DNA of 64,000 nt from assembly GCA_023313575.1 (NCBI GenBank), contig JAJTTP010000001.1, positions 496,001-560,000 of the forward strand, read 5' to 3'. This DNA comes from Eutypella sp. D-1. Taxonomy: Eukaryota; Ascomycota; Sordariomycetes; Xylariales; Diatrypaceae. The position numbers and the translations under genes are program-made. Every line of letters starts with the position of its first letter. Position 1 is the stretch's first letter. This document shows, piece by piece, positions 22,765 to 35,626 of this stretch. Below the pieces are notes generated by a model. It did no database searches and was not told where the DNA came from. It saw only the letters and a list, made by a program, of their open reading frames with translations.

Positions 22765-23626
22765 GGGTTGGATGCTGGATAGGTAGTCAAATGTTTCGAT
22801 AGCCTTGGCTGCTTATAATATGTACGTTCCTAGGTAGAAGCGAAGCAGACTGAGTATAGCGCTTTACACTAGCGAATGGTTCAGTTCCTACTCTAGTAAA
22901 AATGCGGTTACCACGGTGACTTGTTTACTCTGTGACTGCTACGTTACCCCGGATTCGGCGGCCTGCGTGACAAGGCGGGATACCCGAAATGAGGGATCGA
23001 CGAGAATCTATACTCATTTTTGCCGAGCTGGCTTCCGAATTCTCGGTTAGTTAATAGTCGGTAAAGGCGGCCAAGGGGAGCGAAACTATGATTCGAGCTA
23101 ATCTCACATATCACTTGAAGTAACAATGATTGAGCATCGTCGAATCGAAAACCGATGCCAGCCCAGCCCACTACTCCGCATCCCAATTCCTGCGAAGAAT
23201 GCGGGGGATCTCAGACCTAATGCTACTCACCTGCCCTGTCGGGAATGTGGATGGGCACTATCACCCCTGTTACAAGGCCCCGGGGTTGGCTTCCAAGATG
23301 CATGACGGGGTTTCCCCCGCATTATACTTTCGGATCTCCAGGTAAACCCCCTGAGCGTAGCTGCACGACTGTTGCTTGCCCAGTGTTTATACGTCACCAT
23401 CGCTTCGGAAAGTTTTGCGTCCTGGCCGACGATATATTATGATGTTGGCAAATCCTCGCTGTTGCCCTCCTCCCGTTTTCGTCCTGTCTACTGCCATGCG
23501 ATAGTTTTCAAAAAGTCCGGGATATAGGCGTGTGTCTTCTCTTGCTTGAGCCCTAGTTGTCTCACCTTCCTCCCACACAGAAGCCTTGATCCGGCGCACA
23601 GCATAAAATTAGACTTCGATGCCGCG
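22765..23626. other. Intergenic region
   Basis: 862 bp between two plus-strand secreted-enzyme genes, holding the pectate lyase 3' end and the GH92 promoter. No gene seen. Confidence 0.5.
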
Positions 23627-26471
23627 ATGAGGGTTCGAACCTTCTTGGCATCACTGCTTCTCGCTGCGGTTGAGGCGGCCGACTTTGACGTTCTGGACTA
23701 TGTTGATCCTCTGATAGGAACGGTCAACGGAGGTAAGGGGAAGAGATCAGACGGGTCGTGATCGTATTCAGTATAACTAACGAAACTTCTCTTCCAGGCC
23801 ATGTATTCCCTGGTAATTATTATCTTGCAGTTCCCGGCCGCCCACACGGGAGCCACCGCTAATCACGCGTGCATGTTTTAAGGTGCCACGCTGCCGTTTG
23901 GCATGGCGAAGGCCGTCGCGGACGTGAATTCGGAAATCCAAGGAGGGTTTGCTTCGGATGACGGCGAAAGTATGAAAAACATCTGGTTTCCTGATGTGGA
24001 CACAGAGTACTGACTGGCTATGCTAAAGTTACCGGGTTCTCTCACATGCATGACAGTGGTACAGGAGGCGTATGTTCCTGGTCTAGATATTAACGGACTT
24101 CCCGGTGCATCCGCTAATATTAGTCTTCTCGTGTAGGGAGCATCCCTAGGGAACTTCCCGCTTTTCGCCCAGACTGGCTGTGCCGGGGATGACTTGAATA
24201 ACTGCTACTTCAGCAAGGAGCTGAGGGCTTCCAAGCGAGTCAAAAGCTCAGTGGAGGCCCGTGCTGGGTATTTCTCGGTGGCATTGAATACCTCGGTCAA
24301 GGCCGAGATGACCGCCACGAACCACACGGCGCTGTACCGTTTCACATTCCCGACTGATGGGAGCCCGACCAAGAAGCCCGCAGACGGCTCCGCCAACGGA
24401 ACCAAGCCGGAGCCGCTGCCCTACAGCCCGCTGATCCTCGCGGACCTGACGGATCTCCAGGACTCCCGCAGCGACGGCAGTATCTCGGTAGATCCGGCTA
24501 CGGGGCGCATCACGGGAAATGGGACGTTCAAGCCGTCCTTCGGAATCGGGACGTACGACCTGCACTTCTGCGCTGACTTCCAGGGCGCCGAGATCCGCAA
24601 CACCGGCGTCTTCCAGGGCATCCGGGCCGGCAGCCAGTTCAAGTCCCTGCGCACCTTCGAGGACAACGTCAACCGCCCTCCCCTGCCGGGCGGCGCGTGG
24701 GTACGCTTCCGCGCTCCGGAATCCAACCAGATCCTCGTCCGCGTCGGCCTCTCGTTCTTCAGTACTTCCCAGGCTTGCCAGAATGCCGAGAGAGAAATCC
24801 CTGGTTTCGACTTCGAAGCGACGAGGGCCGAGGCCGAAGACGCCTGGCGAGAGAAGCTCGGCTCCATCTCGGTCGACAATACCGGCGTCGATAAGTCGCT
24901 GCAGAGGCTCTTTTGGAGCGGTGTCTATCGGTCCTTCATCTCGCCTCAGGACTATACTGGTAAGGAGCTTTTTCCAGACCCCTGATGGGAAATCGCGCTG
25001 TGCTGCGTTTCGCTTCGTAATTCATGCTGATTGATACCCGCCGCAGGTGAGAATCCGCTATGGAACAGCACCGAGCCCTACTTCGACTCGTATTACTGTA
25101 TATGGGACAGCTTCCGGAGCACTCACCCGTTTCTCACTCTTGCCGACCCCCACGCTCAGGCTCTCATGGTCCGCAGCTTGCTCGACGTCTACCGCCACGA
25201 GGGCAAGCTCCCGGATTGCAGGATGTCGCTCTGCAAAGGTTTCACCCAGGGCGGTAGCAATGCCGATAACCTGCTGGCGGACTCCTATGTGAAGGGCTTG
25301 GAGGATGGTATCGACTGGGAGACCGCGTACGAAGCGGTGGTGTCGGATGCCGAAGGTTAGTGTGGAGTGCTCCCTTTCTTTTTCTTGCTTGGCCCCGTGG
25401 CACACATGCTTACCATCGTGGCTAGTGGAACCACTTCTGTGGACAGTCGAGGGCCGTGGAGGCCTTGACAGCTGGAAGAACCTAGGGTACATACCCACCG
25501 ATGACTGGGATCCCCGCGGCGTGGGCCCCATGACACGGTCGATCTCCCGCACGATCGAGTATTCTTACAACGACTTCTGCATCGCGGAGATCGCCAAGGG
25601 GTTCAACAAGATGGACGACGCCGAGAAGTATATCAAGCGGTCAGGCAACTGGCTCAACATGTACAAAGAGGACTCACGGTCATACCTGAACCTGACGGGC
25701 AGCCCGGACGCAGCGGACCTCGTGGACAGCGGGTTCAGCGGGTTTCTGCAGCCGCGGTACCTCAACGGCACGTGGGGGTACCAGGACCCGGCGATCTGCA
25801 CGTTCCTGTTCAACTTCACGTCGTGCTACCTGAACGCAGGGGGCCACGAAACGTACGAGGCGGGCGCCTGGCTGTACACGCTGTACGTACCGCACGACCA
25901 CGCGACGCTGATCGCGACCCTCGGCGGGCCCGACGCCTTCGTTCGCCGTCTGCGGTTCATGCACGACACGCCCGGGCTCTACTACATCGGCAACGAGCAG
26001 TCGTACCTGCTGGTGTTCTCGTTCCACTACGCGGGGCGCCCTGGACTGTCGGCGCAGTACGCGCATAAGTATATCCCGGGAAGCTTCAACGATACGCTCA
26101 CGGGGATCCCGGGCAACGACGACTCGGGCGCCATGGGCAGCTTCACCGCGCTGACCATGATGGGGCTGTACCCCATGAGCGGGCAGGACGTGTATCTAAT
26201 CATCCCGCCGTTCTTCCCCGAGATCAGCGTCCGCAACCGCCTGACGGGCAACACCGCCACCATCCGCAACGCCAACTTCGACCCGGAGTACGGCAACATC
26301 TACGTGCAGAGCGCGACGCTCGACGGCGTGCCCTACGACAAGAGCTGGGTCACCCACAGCTTCTTCCGCGACGGTGGCGTCCTCGAGCTGACGCTCGGTC
26401 CGCAGGAGAGCGCCTGGGGCAAAAACGAGTCGCTCTATCCGCCGAGCGCGTCGACTCACTTTTTTAAGTAG
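23627..26471 (+). CDS. Secreted GH92 alpha-mannosidase
   Basis: Glycoside hydrolase family 92, calcium-dependent exo-acting alpha-mannosidases. Seven exons: 23627-23732, 23798-23812, 23883-23969, 24029-24069, 24137-24959, 25047-25355, 25426-26471 (808 residues). The signal peptide ends near AVEAADFDVLDYVDPLIGT. Conserved family blocks: GHVFPGATLPFGMA, TGFSHMHDSGTGG, LGNFPLF, FTQGGSNADN, VEGRGGL, YEAGAWLY...VPHD, and the PGNDDSGAMGS loop carrying the acidic catalytic residues. Exon 2 is only 15 nt. It encodes the HVFP of a family motif that is complete only when the exon is included, so it is credible. The length is normal for secreted fungal GH92. Fungal members are thought to trim mannose from glycoproteins. 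Confidence 0.92.
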
Positions 26472-26673
26472 GGATTTATGTGGATGGACGTAGTGATGAT
26501 AATGTGACAGCCACTTTGTGCTTATGTTAAATTAATGTGAACTAGACATTGGATGCTAGGATATCCACAGAGTGAGATAATAGCTACTGAGCTCTGCTAA
26601 ATGTAACTAGCTACGTCCTTTATTTACTCTCTTATCTCACCGATACCTACTCGATAGACTCCGGTATGAATCA

Positions 26674-28673
26674 TCAGCATGTCTTTGGCAGCCCAGCCTC
26701 TTCAAGTAAAATCTCGGCGGCTCTTAGTAGTTTCTCATCGTCGAATCTTGGGGGTTTCGAGGTCAGCCTCTCCTACACGTAGGGGGAAAGGTATACACGG
26801 AGGCCTGCGGGGCGAATTTTAATGCATTACAACATACCTCCTCGCGACAAGCTGTAGCGAGATAGGGGCGTCTTTATAGCCCTCGACACCATGTATCCTC
26901 CACTGCTCCCGATTATACGCATCGCTTTCGTTCCTAGGCGTGTAGTCCTCGGGGTATCCGGGAACCCCGTCCTTCTTAGGGTCGACGTGGTCACCACCAA
27001 CAGGGAAGACAAGGGCCGGGTAGTCGAGTAGGTTCCACTGCGACGTGTAGCCCCAGTACCTGGCGCAATCGAGCTTCGGGGCGACGCCCGGGCCGACGGG
27101 GCAGAGGATCACGTCTACCATCCTACCGCCGCCACCATTGTCGCTGCCTGCAGGGTCCGCCTCGGCCGTCTGGTTCCACAAGGAGGCGTACTTGGCGCGG
27201 TAGTCCTGGCGTGCGATCATGGCGTCCCAGAGCGTCCGGATCGTGTGTTCCCGCACGTGCGGGTTATTCGTTATGATCCACTCAGAGAGCGGCCTCCACG
27301 GCTCCCCCGACAGCTCGATCGCATCTTTGACCTCCTGGCCTCCGTCGCAGAAATACAGCCCTGCCTGTGGGGCATGGTATAAGTAATGAGATCTACCAGT
27401 ATGCAGAAGTCGAAAGGGGTTGGTATAAGGGGGAGGTGGGATGGAAACTTCTTACAATTATTTCCCAAGCCAAGTCGTGCTTCCATGGTTTCCAATCCAT
27501 AAGCTCAATATTAGCGCTACTCTTCAGCCTCCCCACAACGTCCTCCATAGCCCTCGCGATAGGGGGGTGCGGCTTCACAACACCATCGTCCCACATGACG
27601 CCGACCCTGAGCTTGCGGTCGGGGAAGAACGAGGCCGGGTCCCTCCAATCCAGGGCGACCAGGCTCGGCTCTCTCAGCCAGGGCTTGCCGTGGCTGACGC
27701 TGACCCGCATGAACAGCTCGAGGCCCGCGAGGCTCGTCGACAGCGGCCCGTTAGTCGGCATGATGTGATCGGCGCCGCTCAGCAGCGGGGCCCAGCCGGT
27801 GAGCGGGAGCCGCGTCGCTGTCGGCTTGAACCCGAAGACGCCGCAGTTGGCGGCTGGCGAGCGGATCGAGCCGCCTATGTCGGAGCCGATGCCCAGGACC
27901 GAACCTCGCAGTCCCACGAGCGCGCCCTCGCCGCCCGAGGAACCACCCGCCGTCAAGCTCCTGTTATAGGGGTTCACCGTTTCCCTGCATATGAGTGGGC
28001 ATTTTAGCACCGAAGCTTGTAATTCTAGCTGTATGCGCGATCAGGGTCAGAAACCTGCGAAACCTACTTACCCGTAGAGGTTGCTGCTCGTCTCGAGGTG
28101 CATCAGCGTCTGCGGCTGCGTGGTGCGGACGTAGAACACGGCGCCGGCATCCCAGAGGGGCTTTAGGAGCAGAGCATCGTCATCGGCTACGCAGCCCACC
28201 CAGCCCACGAATCCGGCGGTTAGGTCCAGCCCCTTCATGCCGAGGTGCTCTTTAATGCTGATGGGCACGCCGTGCAGGGGCCCAACAGGCGTGCCGTGCG
28301 TGGAAAGGTGCTGGTCAAGCTCGGCGGCGCGTTGCAGTGCCCGTTCCGGCAGCAGCTCCGTGATGCAGTTCGTCGCGACCTGTGCGATAGCGGCGCGCGC
28401 CATGAACGCCTTCACCACGAGCGTCGCGCTCCATTGGCCCGAGGCGAGCTTCGCAACCAGGTCCTCGACATTCGTGTCCGTGATCGCGAGCTCCTCGTCC
28501 GATAGGATCGACCGGGGGATCCCGGTGGTGTTAAGCGGCAGGGGGTCTGTGAGGAGTGTGGGCGGTGGTGAGGGCAGGAATTGCGAGATCGAGGCGTCGC
28601 GGTGGCGCTGCCTGTCTGCCGCGATTTCCTGCCAGCTCGCCCCATTGGCTGTTGTTATCGTGGGAACAGACAT
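26674..28673 (-). CDS. Amidase, Ser-cisSer-Lys signature family
   Basis: Hydrolyses an amide to acid and ammonia; substrate unknown. Four exons: 28673-28072, 27984-27456, 27364-26838, 26746-26674 (576 residues). The catalytic triad of the amidase-signature family is intact: Lys141 in PISIKEHLG, cis-Ser216 in GGSSGGEG and nucleophile Ser240 in GSDIGGSIRSP. The spacing matches that of fatty acid amide hydrolase. The short last exon (FDDEKLLRAAEILLEEAG) completes the family's usual C-terminal helix. No signal peptide or membrane segment is seen, so it is likely cytosolic. Acetamidase-like enzymes of nitrogen scavenging are the nearest functional guess. Confidence 0.9.
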
Positions 28674-29212
28674 CTCCTGCCGAGAGAGTTGCGTTCTTAA
28701 CCTCTAATGATGGCTTGGTGGTAAAGGTCACATCACACACGTCCACTAATACCGTAGGTGATATTTGTCTTCCATCATAGAAAGTGTAGGTATTCATCGG
28801 AATTTGTTTACACCTATCTTCCACCTCTCAAGCGGGGTAATGTGACACCCGACACCCACCGAGAGCTTCTTGCATGGAGGCTTGCTGACTTGTTCCTATC
28901 TCAAATTATGGGCTGGATGGAGGTTGTTATCTCTCGCAAGGGTCCTGCTAGCTCCATTTGACGCAGATAGCCAATCTCAGGAGCCGGATGTCCGGACGAT
29001 CGTTGTGTAGATGATCACTATAGTCACGGGGTCGCTAACGCCCACCATTGACCGCCTTGTCATTCGTACTCTCTACTATCCGTGCTCCCAACCTAAAACT
29101 TGTGAGTGTGTAATTTTGAGGGATATCAAGGACCAATGGTCGGTATTTCTATATTTCGGAAAGGGGTATCTTATTACATAGATAGTTATCAGGGCTTTTC
29201 AGACGGTAACCT
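28674..29212. other. Intergenic region
   Basis: 539 bp between two minus-strand genes, containing the amidase promoter and the TTC1-like 3' end. No gene seen. Confidence 0.5.
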
Positions 29213-30287
29213 TTATTTGCTCGGGTTATTCTGAAAGTTCATGCTATAACCACCAGTCTTCTCGTCCTTAACCATGTTGAAGTTATCGGTACTTAAACCG
29301 AATGGTTTTAGGATGCCGTTCCCCAGCTGTGTGAAAATAACCGGTTAGTATTTTGGAATTCTTGATCTTTCCCTGCTTCTCACGTGGTCTTGGTTCAACT
29401 CACATCTTTCAGTTTACCCCACATCTCACCCATCTCCTGCTCTTGGGCCGCCTTGGTTCTTGGCGGCAGGATCCTGAGCTGAGTCTGAACAATCCTCCGA
29501 TCCGCGGGACTTAGGTTCGTCATCGTAGATAAGAGTTTGTAGTCCTCCTCGGCCCCGGCTAGGTTGGACCAGCCCCCAAGTTCGCTCTTAGCTCTGGCGC
29601 GCCGCATCAGGGCTTTAGCTCGTATTCTCAGGATGTCGTCGCGTCGCTTCCGTCTTGCTTCTGCTGCCGTATTTACTGCCGTGTTCTCTTCCTGGACGGC
29701 AGGGGCGCTCTTCTGAGCCCCTGAACTAACAATCTCCTCTTCAACATTATCATTTTCGTCTTCCTTCTTGTCGACCTTCTCTTCTTCTTCTTCCTTTTCT
29801 CCTTCCTTTTCCTCCTCAAACTCAGCCTTTTCGACGCGACTTAACCCGTCAAGAGATTCCGTTGCGCTCTTGACAGCTTCTTTCCACTGTTCCAGCTTGA
29901 GATGGCAGGCGGCAATATTTGACTTCAGAACGGCGAGTTCATAGTCAAGGTAATGGGGACATATGGAGGCGGCCTCCTCGTATTTGTTGATAGCGTTCTC
30001 GTACTTGGCGGAAGTAAAGAGGGAGTTCGCCGCAACTTTGTGTTCGTTTGACTCTTGTAGTAAACTCTACGAAAGGAGATCATAGAAGACATCATGACGT
30101 ATTAGCCGGGCCAAGATTGTTTGCATTCACGTGTATATAAATGTGTTGTTGTATGACTTACCGCTTCCTCTTCAGGAGGAAACTTGGGGCGAACAGTTGA
30201 TTCCTCTGGGTCTGTGTCATCAGAAGGATTCAGAGGAGCACTGTCCTCTTCCTTCTTATCTTGGGTATCCCGTGAATCCAAAGTCAT
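29213..30287 (-). CDS. TPR protein of the TTC1 family
   Basis: Three exons: 30287-30162, 30066-29404, 29326-29213 (300 residues). It has an acidic N-terminus, then TPR units ([40 protein letters not shown]). A long Glu/Lys-rich insert interrupts the repeats (about residues 140-185), followed by further TPR helices ([14 protein letters not shown]). It ends in the hallmark TTC1 tail: [18 protein letters not shown] and [11 protein letters not shown]. Both introns are phase 0; intron 2 has an ATACTAAC branch site. Known for the family: TTC1 proteins are co-chaperone-like adaptors binding Hsp70/Hsp90 or small GTPases. Its partner here is unknown. Confidence 0.9.
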
Positions 30288-30911
30288 GATCGTTCCGTTG
30301 CAGTGATGCACCGTTGTAGGTGAGATATAATAGCATTAAATGTAGCGATTACTTGGGTACCTTAGTAGCGAGTTCCAAAGCTGTCTATTAGGTACTTGCA
30401 ATGCTATCTTTCTAGATTCATAATCACCCCGCTATGCTATTATCCCATCCCGGGCATGTGCATTGACAGATTGACTACCCAGGTAGGTAAGTACCTTCAC
30501 GTTAGGCAGGTGGGGTTAGTAAGTCATAGTGGGGTAGGTACTAACACTGTACCTGCCTCTTGACACCCCTGATCTGAAGCAAGCCCGGCCGGAGGAGGCG
30601 GCCGTTGTGGGTCCCGCAAACACTAGAAGACCCCCGAAGTCTTCCGCCGGCGATACCCCGCCCCCACTATGAAAGATCTCAAATGCAAACACCAATTTCT
30701 AATTACTATAAATATAGTGATAGTTTTACGGATACACTACCCGCTACCTAGCTTCACATCCACATCAACCTTGGAACAACTTTCCATAACATCAAGATCC
30801 AGCAAAACACCATAGACTAAACTAGGGTATTTTGGTGCTTAGTTTACTCTGCTATCGGCTTCTACACACATCCTACGACACTACCAGCTAAATCAAGGCC
30901 CCAGTCAACGT
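30288..30911. promoter_or_regulatory. Divergent promoter region with TATA-like element
   Basis: 624 bp shared by the TTC1-like gene (minus) and the HAD phosphatase (plus). A CTATAAATATAG element at 30706-30717 lies about 195 bp upstream of the phosphatase ATG and is a plausible TATA box. A GC-rich patch (30585-30665) includes CCCCGCCCCCAC. Confidence 0.4.
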
Positions 30912-31927
30912 ATGATGGCGCCCCGAACCGAGTTAGTTGTCCAACCTCCATAATAGATATCCAAACAAACGTACAAGAATTTTATAACTGACTGGTGGAC
31001 TATAGCTTCCCTCCGGTGAGGGCCTGTCTCTTCGACATGGACGGTCTTCTGCTGGACACCGAAGACCTGTACACACTCTGCATCAACGTGATTCTAGAGA
31101 AGTATGGGCGGCCTTCCCTACCGTGGTCCATCAAGGCGAATCTCCAGGGTCGTCCCGGCCCCGAGGCGAACCGCATCTTCCACGAGTGGGCCCAGCTTCC
31201 CATTAACGAGGCCGACTATGTGGCCGAGTATAGCGCCCTGCAGGCCCAGCATTTCCCCAGCGCCAAGCCTCTTCCGGGTGTGGAGAGATTGCTCGGCGAT
31301 CTCGGCCGCACTCGTTGGTGGGACCTGAAGAGCAGCGCTGGCACCCGCAACGGCGACGCCGCCGTCAACAAGCCTCACCGGGTGCACATCGCCCTGGCCA
31401 CCAGCAGCCACGCCGGAAACTTCGCCGTCAAGACTCAGAAGTGGACCGAGTTGTTCTCCGTCTTCGAGACAAACCGCCGCGTACTCGGCGACGACGCCCG
31501 CATCCAGCCGGGCCGCGGAAAGCCGCTCCCGGACATCTACCATCTCGCGCTGAAGACCATCAACGACAGCCTGGAGCCCGGCGAGAAGCCCATCACCCCG
31601 GAGGAGTGCCTGGTATTCGAGGACAGCGTTCCCGGCGTGGAGGCTGGACGGCGCGCTGGTATGCGGGTAGTGTGGGTGCCGCATCCGATGCTGAAGAAGG
31701 AGTATGAGGGCCGCGAGAAGGATATCCTCGCCGGACGCATGGGTGCCGCTGGTCATGTCGATACCCACCAGCTCGGAGAGCACGACGACGGTTGGGGCGA
31801 GTACCTGACCGATCTGACCGACTTCCCGTATGAGAAGTACGGCATGACTATCCCGCCTGCCGAGGTCGAAGACGACCCTGCCATGAAGGAGAATGTGGAC
31901 AGTGGCATCGTCGTGGATGGGATCTAA
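30912..31927 (+). CDS. HAD-superfamily phosphatase (HDHD1/GPP-like)
   Basis: Cytosolic small-metabolite phosphatase. Two exons: a 20-nt first coding exon (30912-30931, MMAPRT plus part of a codon) and 31006-31927 (313 residues). The 74-nt intron has a GTTAGT donor, an AACTGAC branch site and a CTATAG end. HAD motif I is FDMDGLLLDTE with both Asp residues. Motif II is in the ALATSS strand, motif III is the Lys of GKPLPDIY, and motif IV is VFEDSVPGVEAG. A helical cap lies between motifs I and II (IFHEWAQLP region). Relatives dephosphorylate glycerol-3-phosphate, 2-deoxyglucose-6-phosphate or pseudouridine-5'-phosphate; the substrate cannot be chosen. The C-terminal tail beyond the HAD fold (about 60 residues) is acidic. 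Confidence 0.9.
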
Positions 31928-32388
31928 GGATTTGGACAATGAAGAGGAGCATAGAAGCATGCATATGCGCAAATGGATTACTGATTAGAGGTTGCGAAAA
32001 GAGGAAACTACCCATACACCACCTATCCATGGAATCCTTGCATATAGGCCCTTGTTTCCTGTCGATCCACCTCCCTTGTCCGTTCCCGTGGCATTTGGTA
32101 TCATTTCCAAGCCCAAACACATGGTCTCTATAGATGAATGCAAAAAAGATAAACCCCTCTTCCCCGTAATATGACCATGTCAATCCAGTGACCACGGTCC
32201 AAACGTAACATTGTATCCCCAAATATAGAGTGCCAGGAAGATACTCTTTATCATTGCGTACTCGATAAATCATTAGTAAACCCCGACGCCGTTACCCGCT
32301 CCCATTCCCCGCTCCTCTCAATCGGGCGTTAACGACTGCACCCGTAAGTGTGTCGTCCCTCGTTCCACTTTAAAAATTAGACTATCGA
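31928..32388. other. Convergent 3' region
   Basis: 461 bp between the phosphatase (plus) and the Zn2Cys6 factor (minus). Nothing else is seen. Confidence 0.5.
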
Positions 32389-35300
32389 TTAGGGAAATCC
32401 CTGGGGGTTGTACGAGCTCGATCGGCTCGGTGGCTCGTACCAATTCTGGTAAGGATGGTTGGGCAAGCTGAAATCTGCGAAGCTGAGCGGGTTGACACGC
32501 ATAGGCCGGGGCGCTGCGATGGGGGGCCCTGGCCGCCTCTGCGGTGATCGTTCTGGCACAGGCATTAGCGGCTGTGGATGTGGATTATGATGATGATGTT
32601 GCTGATGTTGGTGGTGATGATGGTAGTGGTGTTGCATTGTCGGGGGTAGCGGGTGCGTCTGGTTCGGCGGCGTCGTGGTCTGTCGTGTTATCGCCATTGC
32701 CGCTACTGCCGTTGGTGGTGCGCCGCTGGGCAGCGGCTCGATGTGTTTCGGCCCTGCGATTGTCCCGAGTGCATGGCCTAGAGTGCTACCGCTATTGCTG
32801 CTCCCTCCGATGCTATGGACACTACCACTACCGCTCCCTGTACTTCCGGCTCGTGGCGGCAAACACAAGGCCGCGAGTCCCGTGGCGGTAGTGTTGGAGG
32901 AGGCGGCAGCACTAGAAGCAGAAGCAGTACCCATACCACCGCCCATGCCGAGGCCGAGGCCGAACCTCTCCCAACCCCAGGCTCTCTTGAGGTTCGCGAG
33001 GATGCGCGCGAGCTTCCAGCCGGTCTCGTGGTCCATGCGCTCGAGCGTGGCGATAACCTCGGCCCGCTCGCGGGGGTCGGAGAGCACTTCGGCAACGATG
33101 GCGATACAGCGGATCGACACGCTGGCCACGCCTCGGTCCGACGTGTGCGTCACGATGCCGCATACCTGGTGTGCGTGGTGTAGCTGCGCCGTCCGCATGT
33201 CCGCCGTGTCCCGTCCCGATACCGGGTTGATCTGCGCTAGTAGGCACTGCGCCGTGTGGTAGTACAGCCGCCCCACGACGGCCGCGCGCTTGATCAGCCT
33301 AGACGTGCAGGGCATTGAAGTTAGTGACCGCCCTCTTCTAAATAACCGAGGTAAGAACGGCAGAGGAAGGACTTACCAAACATTGGGGAACAGGCTTTTG
33401 CCGCCCGTCTGCAGGGGAGGTATGTAGCCGAAGGGGTGCATGGGTCGCGGCACAGCGGCGTTCCAGGCGTCGCACATGCTCTTGAGGCGCTTCCACTCGG
33501 TGTACCGGGCCTGCAGGAGGATCTGCTCGTCGTGCGGGCTGGAATCGTGGTATAGCGGGATGCCGGCGCGGAAGTTTGCGATTTTCGCGACGATGTAGAA
33601 GATTCGGTGCGCCCATAACTCCTCGTTGTCCTCACCGCTGTCCGCCTCGGATTCCATCCGCTTCCCAGCATCCGTATCAGCCCTAGACCTGCTGTCGCTG
33701 TTCATCTCGATGTCGTTACCCTCTGCGGTGCGCTTCCCGGAGCTAACGTTGCTGCTGTTGTTGTCGTTGCCTTCCGACGTGGAGGGCAGGAAACTCATGT
33801 CGACACCCCACTGGTCCGGATCCCATGCTGTTTTCCAGTTAAACGCGAGACAAGAAAGAAGCTCCATGCCGACGTTCAGCCACTACCAGACTGTTAGTCA
33901 ACACTTGTCTCATATAATACCATAGGGAATTCGGCTTTTGGCAGGAGTCCCACAATCATAGCCCCTGAGAGCGACCCACTAATAAACCACTATATATAGG
34001 AAGGAAGGAAAATAAGGAGGTGGGGTAGCAAAGGTACTCACGAAACACGCAGCGCCGAGCCCGGTACTCCTTGCGTTCCATCCGCACTCCCTGATGAGGG
34101 CGCGCGCGCCTGCGATGTGGCTCATGCGCTGGGTGGGCTTCTCGCTCATGATCTCGTAGACGTTGAGGACGACGGCGGTGGCGGCGCACTCGACGGTATC
34201 GCGCTCGGGGTTCTGGAGGCTGCGGAGCAGCTGCGTGGTGGCGGTGTCGTAGTAGAAGAGGGCTTTGTCGTCCCCGTAACCGTGCCCGTACTGTTGCGTC
34301 AACGTCAGGTGCTTGACGCCGCAGGCCAGCAGCGCGTTCAGCAGCATCGGACACCGCAGCGCGTGGTACGGCACCTTGCGCGAGAAGTGCTCCTCCCGGT
34401 CTAGACTGTCCATCCACACCCCGACCTCCGTCACGTACGCCTGCATGAATCTCAGCTCCTCCGGCGAGTTCAGGTACTCCCGCTCCCCGGTCTTTTCGCT
34501 CGGTGGCGTCATCATCCCCGTATCTGGGCCCTCTGGTTGTGGGTGGTCCGGGCCACCGTCCGGACCGCCGTGGAGCGTTGATGGCGGTGCAGCTCGTGTC
34601 GCCCCCGCCACCGAGGCCGCGGACTCGTCGCTACTTCTGGTGTTGAGGTGCGAGGTGGCGCGGCTGCTGTCGTCCCTGGTCGGGGTGAAGGGGTCTGAAC
34701 TGATGGGTCCGTATCCTGCGACTGCTGTTGTTGAGCTCGGCGACGGCCCTAGGAACGAGCTGCGGCTAGTATTTCGTGAGTGACGGTAGGGGGACTTTCT
34801 GAATAATTCCACGTTTGTATTGTTAGTATCGCTGAAGTACACGGGGTGCGGTGACAGCATCATTGCACTGCTGCTGGACCTGGGCATCGACCTCTCTTGC
34901 ATATCAGTATCACGGGAGCCATGCGACGGCCTTCGCATAGCAGTTTCGATAGTTTCGACTACGGTTTCTTTTGGAACAATATGGGCCGGGCTGTCGAGCT
35001 TTGGGTACTTTTCCAGGCCCCCTCGATACTCAGAAGCAATACTTCGCGATTCGTCTTCGAACCCAACAGCTATGTAGAATGTCAGTATACTTTATAGCAC
35101 ATGTATAGTTGGTCCTTAAGAAGGACATACCTGGCCAGCCATCGGAAGACATGAGATATGGTGGTTCCTTGCAGGTCGTGTCGATGAAATTCAATCGCAC
35201 GCCTCGCTTACACTCCCTGCTACTCTTCTTGCAGTTGTTGCAGTCCGGCGTGCCCTCGTCGCACTTGAGATGCCTCTCCCTGCAAGTCAAACAGCCGGTG

Positions 35301-35626
35301 CGGACTCTCCTGCTCTTCGCAGGGGTGGGACTCGCTGAGGAGCCACCCGCCACCGCTTTTGGTGGTGAAGGCGGCTTGTCCAGCCTGGTGAAGATCCTGC
35401 TCCTGCTACCTGATTCTGGAAGCTTTTTCCTCTTGGGGGCCGGAATGTGAAAACCGTCACTGTCCTCGTGGCCACTATTGACGGCGTGCGGGCAGTGAGA
35501 CTGTGCCGCATCATGATCTTTCGGCGGCGCAGCCGCGCCAAGTCGGCAGCCCGGCACGAGGAGACTCGTCGGGTCAGGCTCGTATGCCTCCAGGCTGGAG
35601 ACGAGAGACGTCTCCGGAGAGACGAG
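32389..35626 (-). CDS. Zn2Cys6 transcription factor with fungal-specific domain
   Basis: Nuclear binuclear-zinc regulator. Exons: first visible exon 35626 (or 35557) to 35131, then 35069-34042, 33882-33377, 33298-32389; about 956 residues counted from 35557. The zinc cluster is [14 protein letters not shown] followed by [11 protein letters not shown], with six Cys in the CX2CX6CX6CX2CX6C pattern. The middle homology region includes [29 protein letters not shown] and [18 protein letters not shown]. The C-terminus is low-complexity, with a long His/Gln stretch encoded by ATG/GTG repeats near 32585-32640. The start is unresolved: no ATG lies in frame before the zinc cluster. The frame is open up to an AG at 35628-35627, so the initiating exon probably lies further upstream. 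Targets are unknown. Confidence 0.88.
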
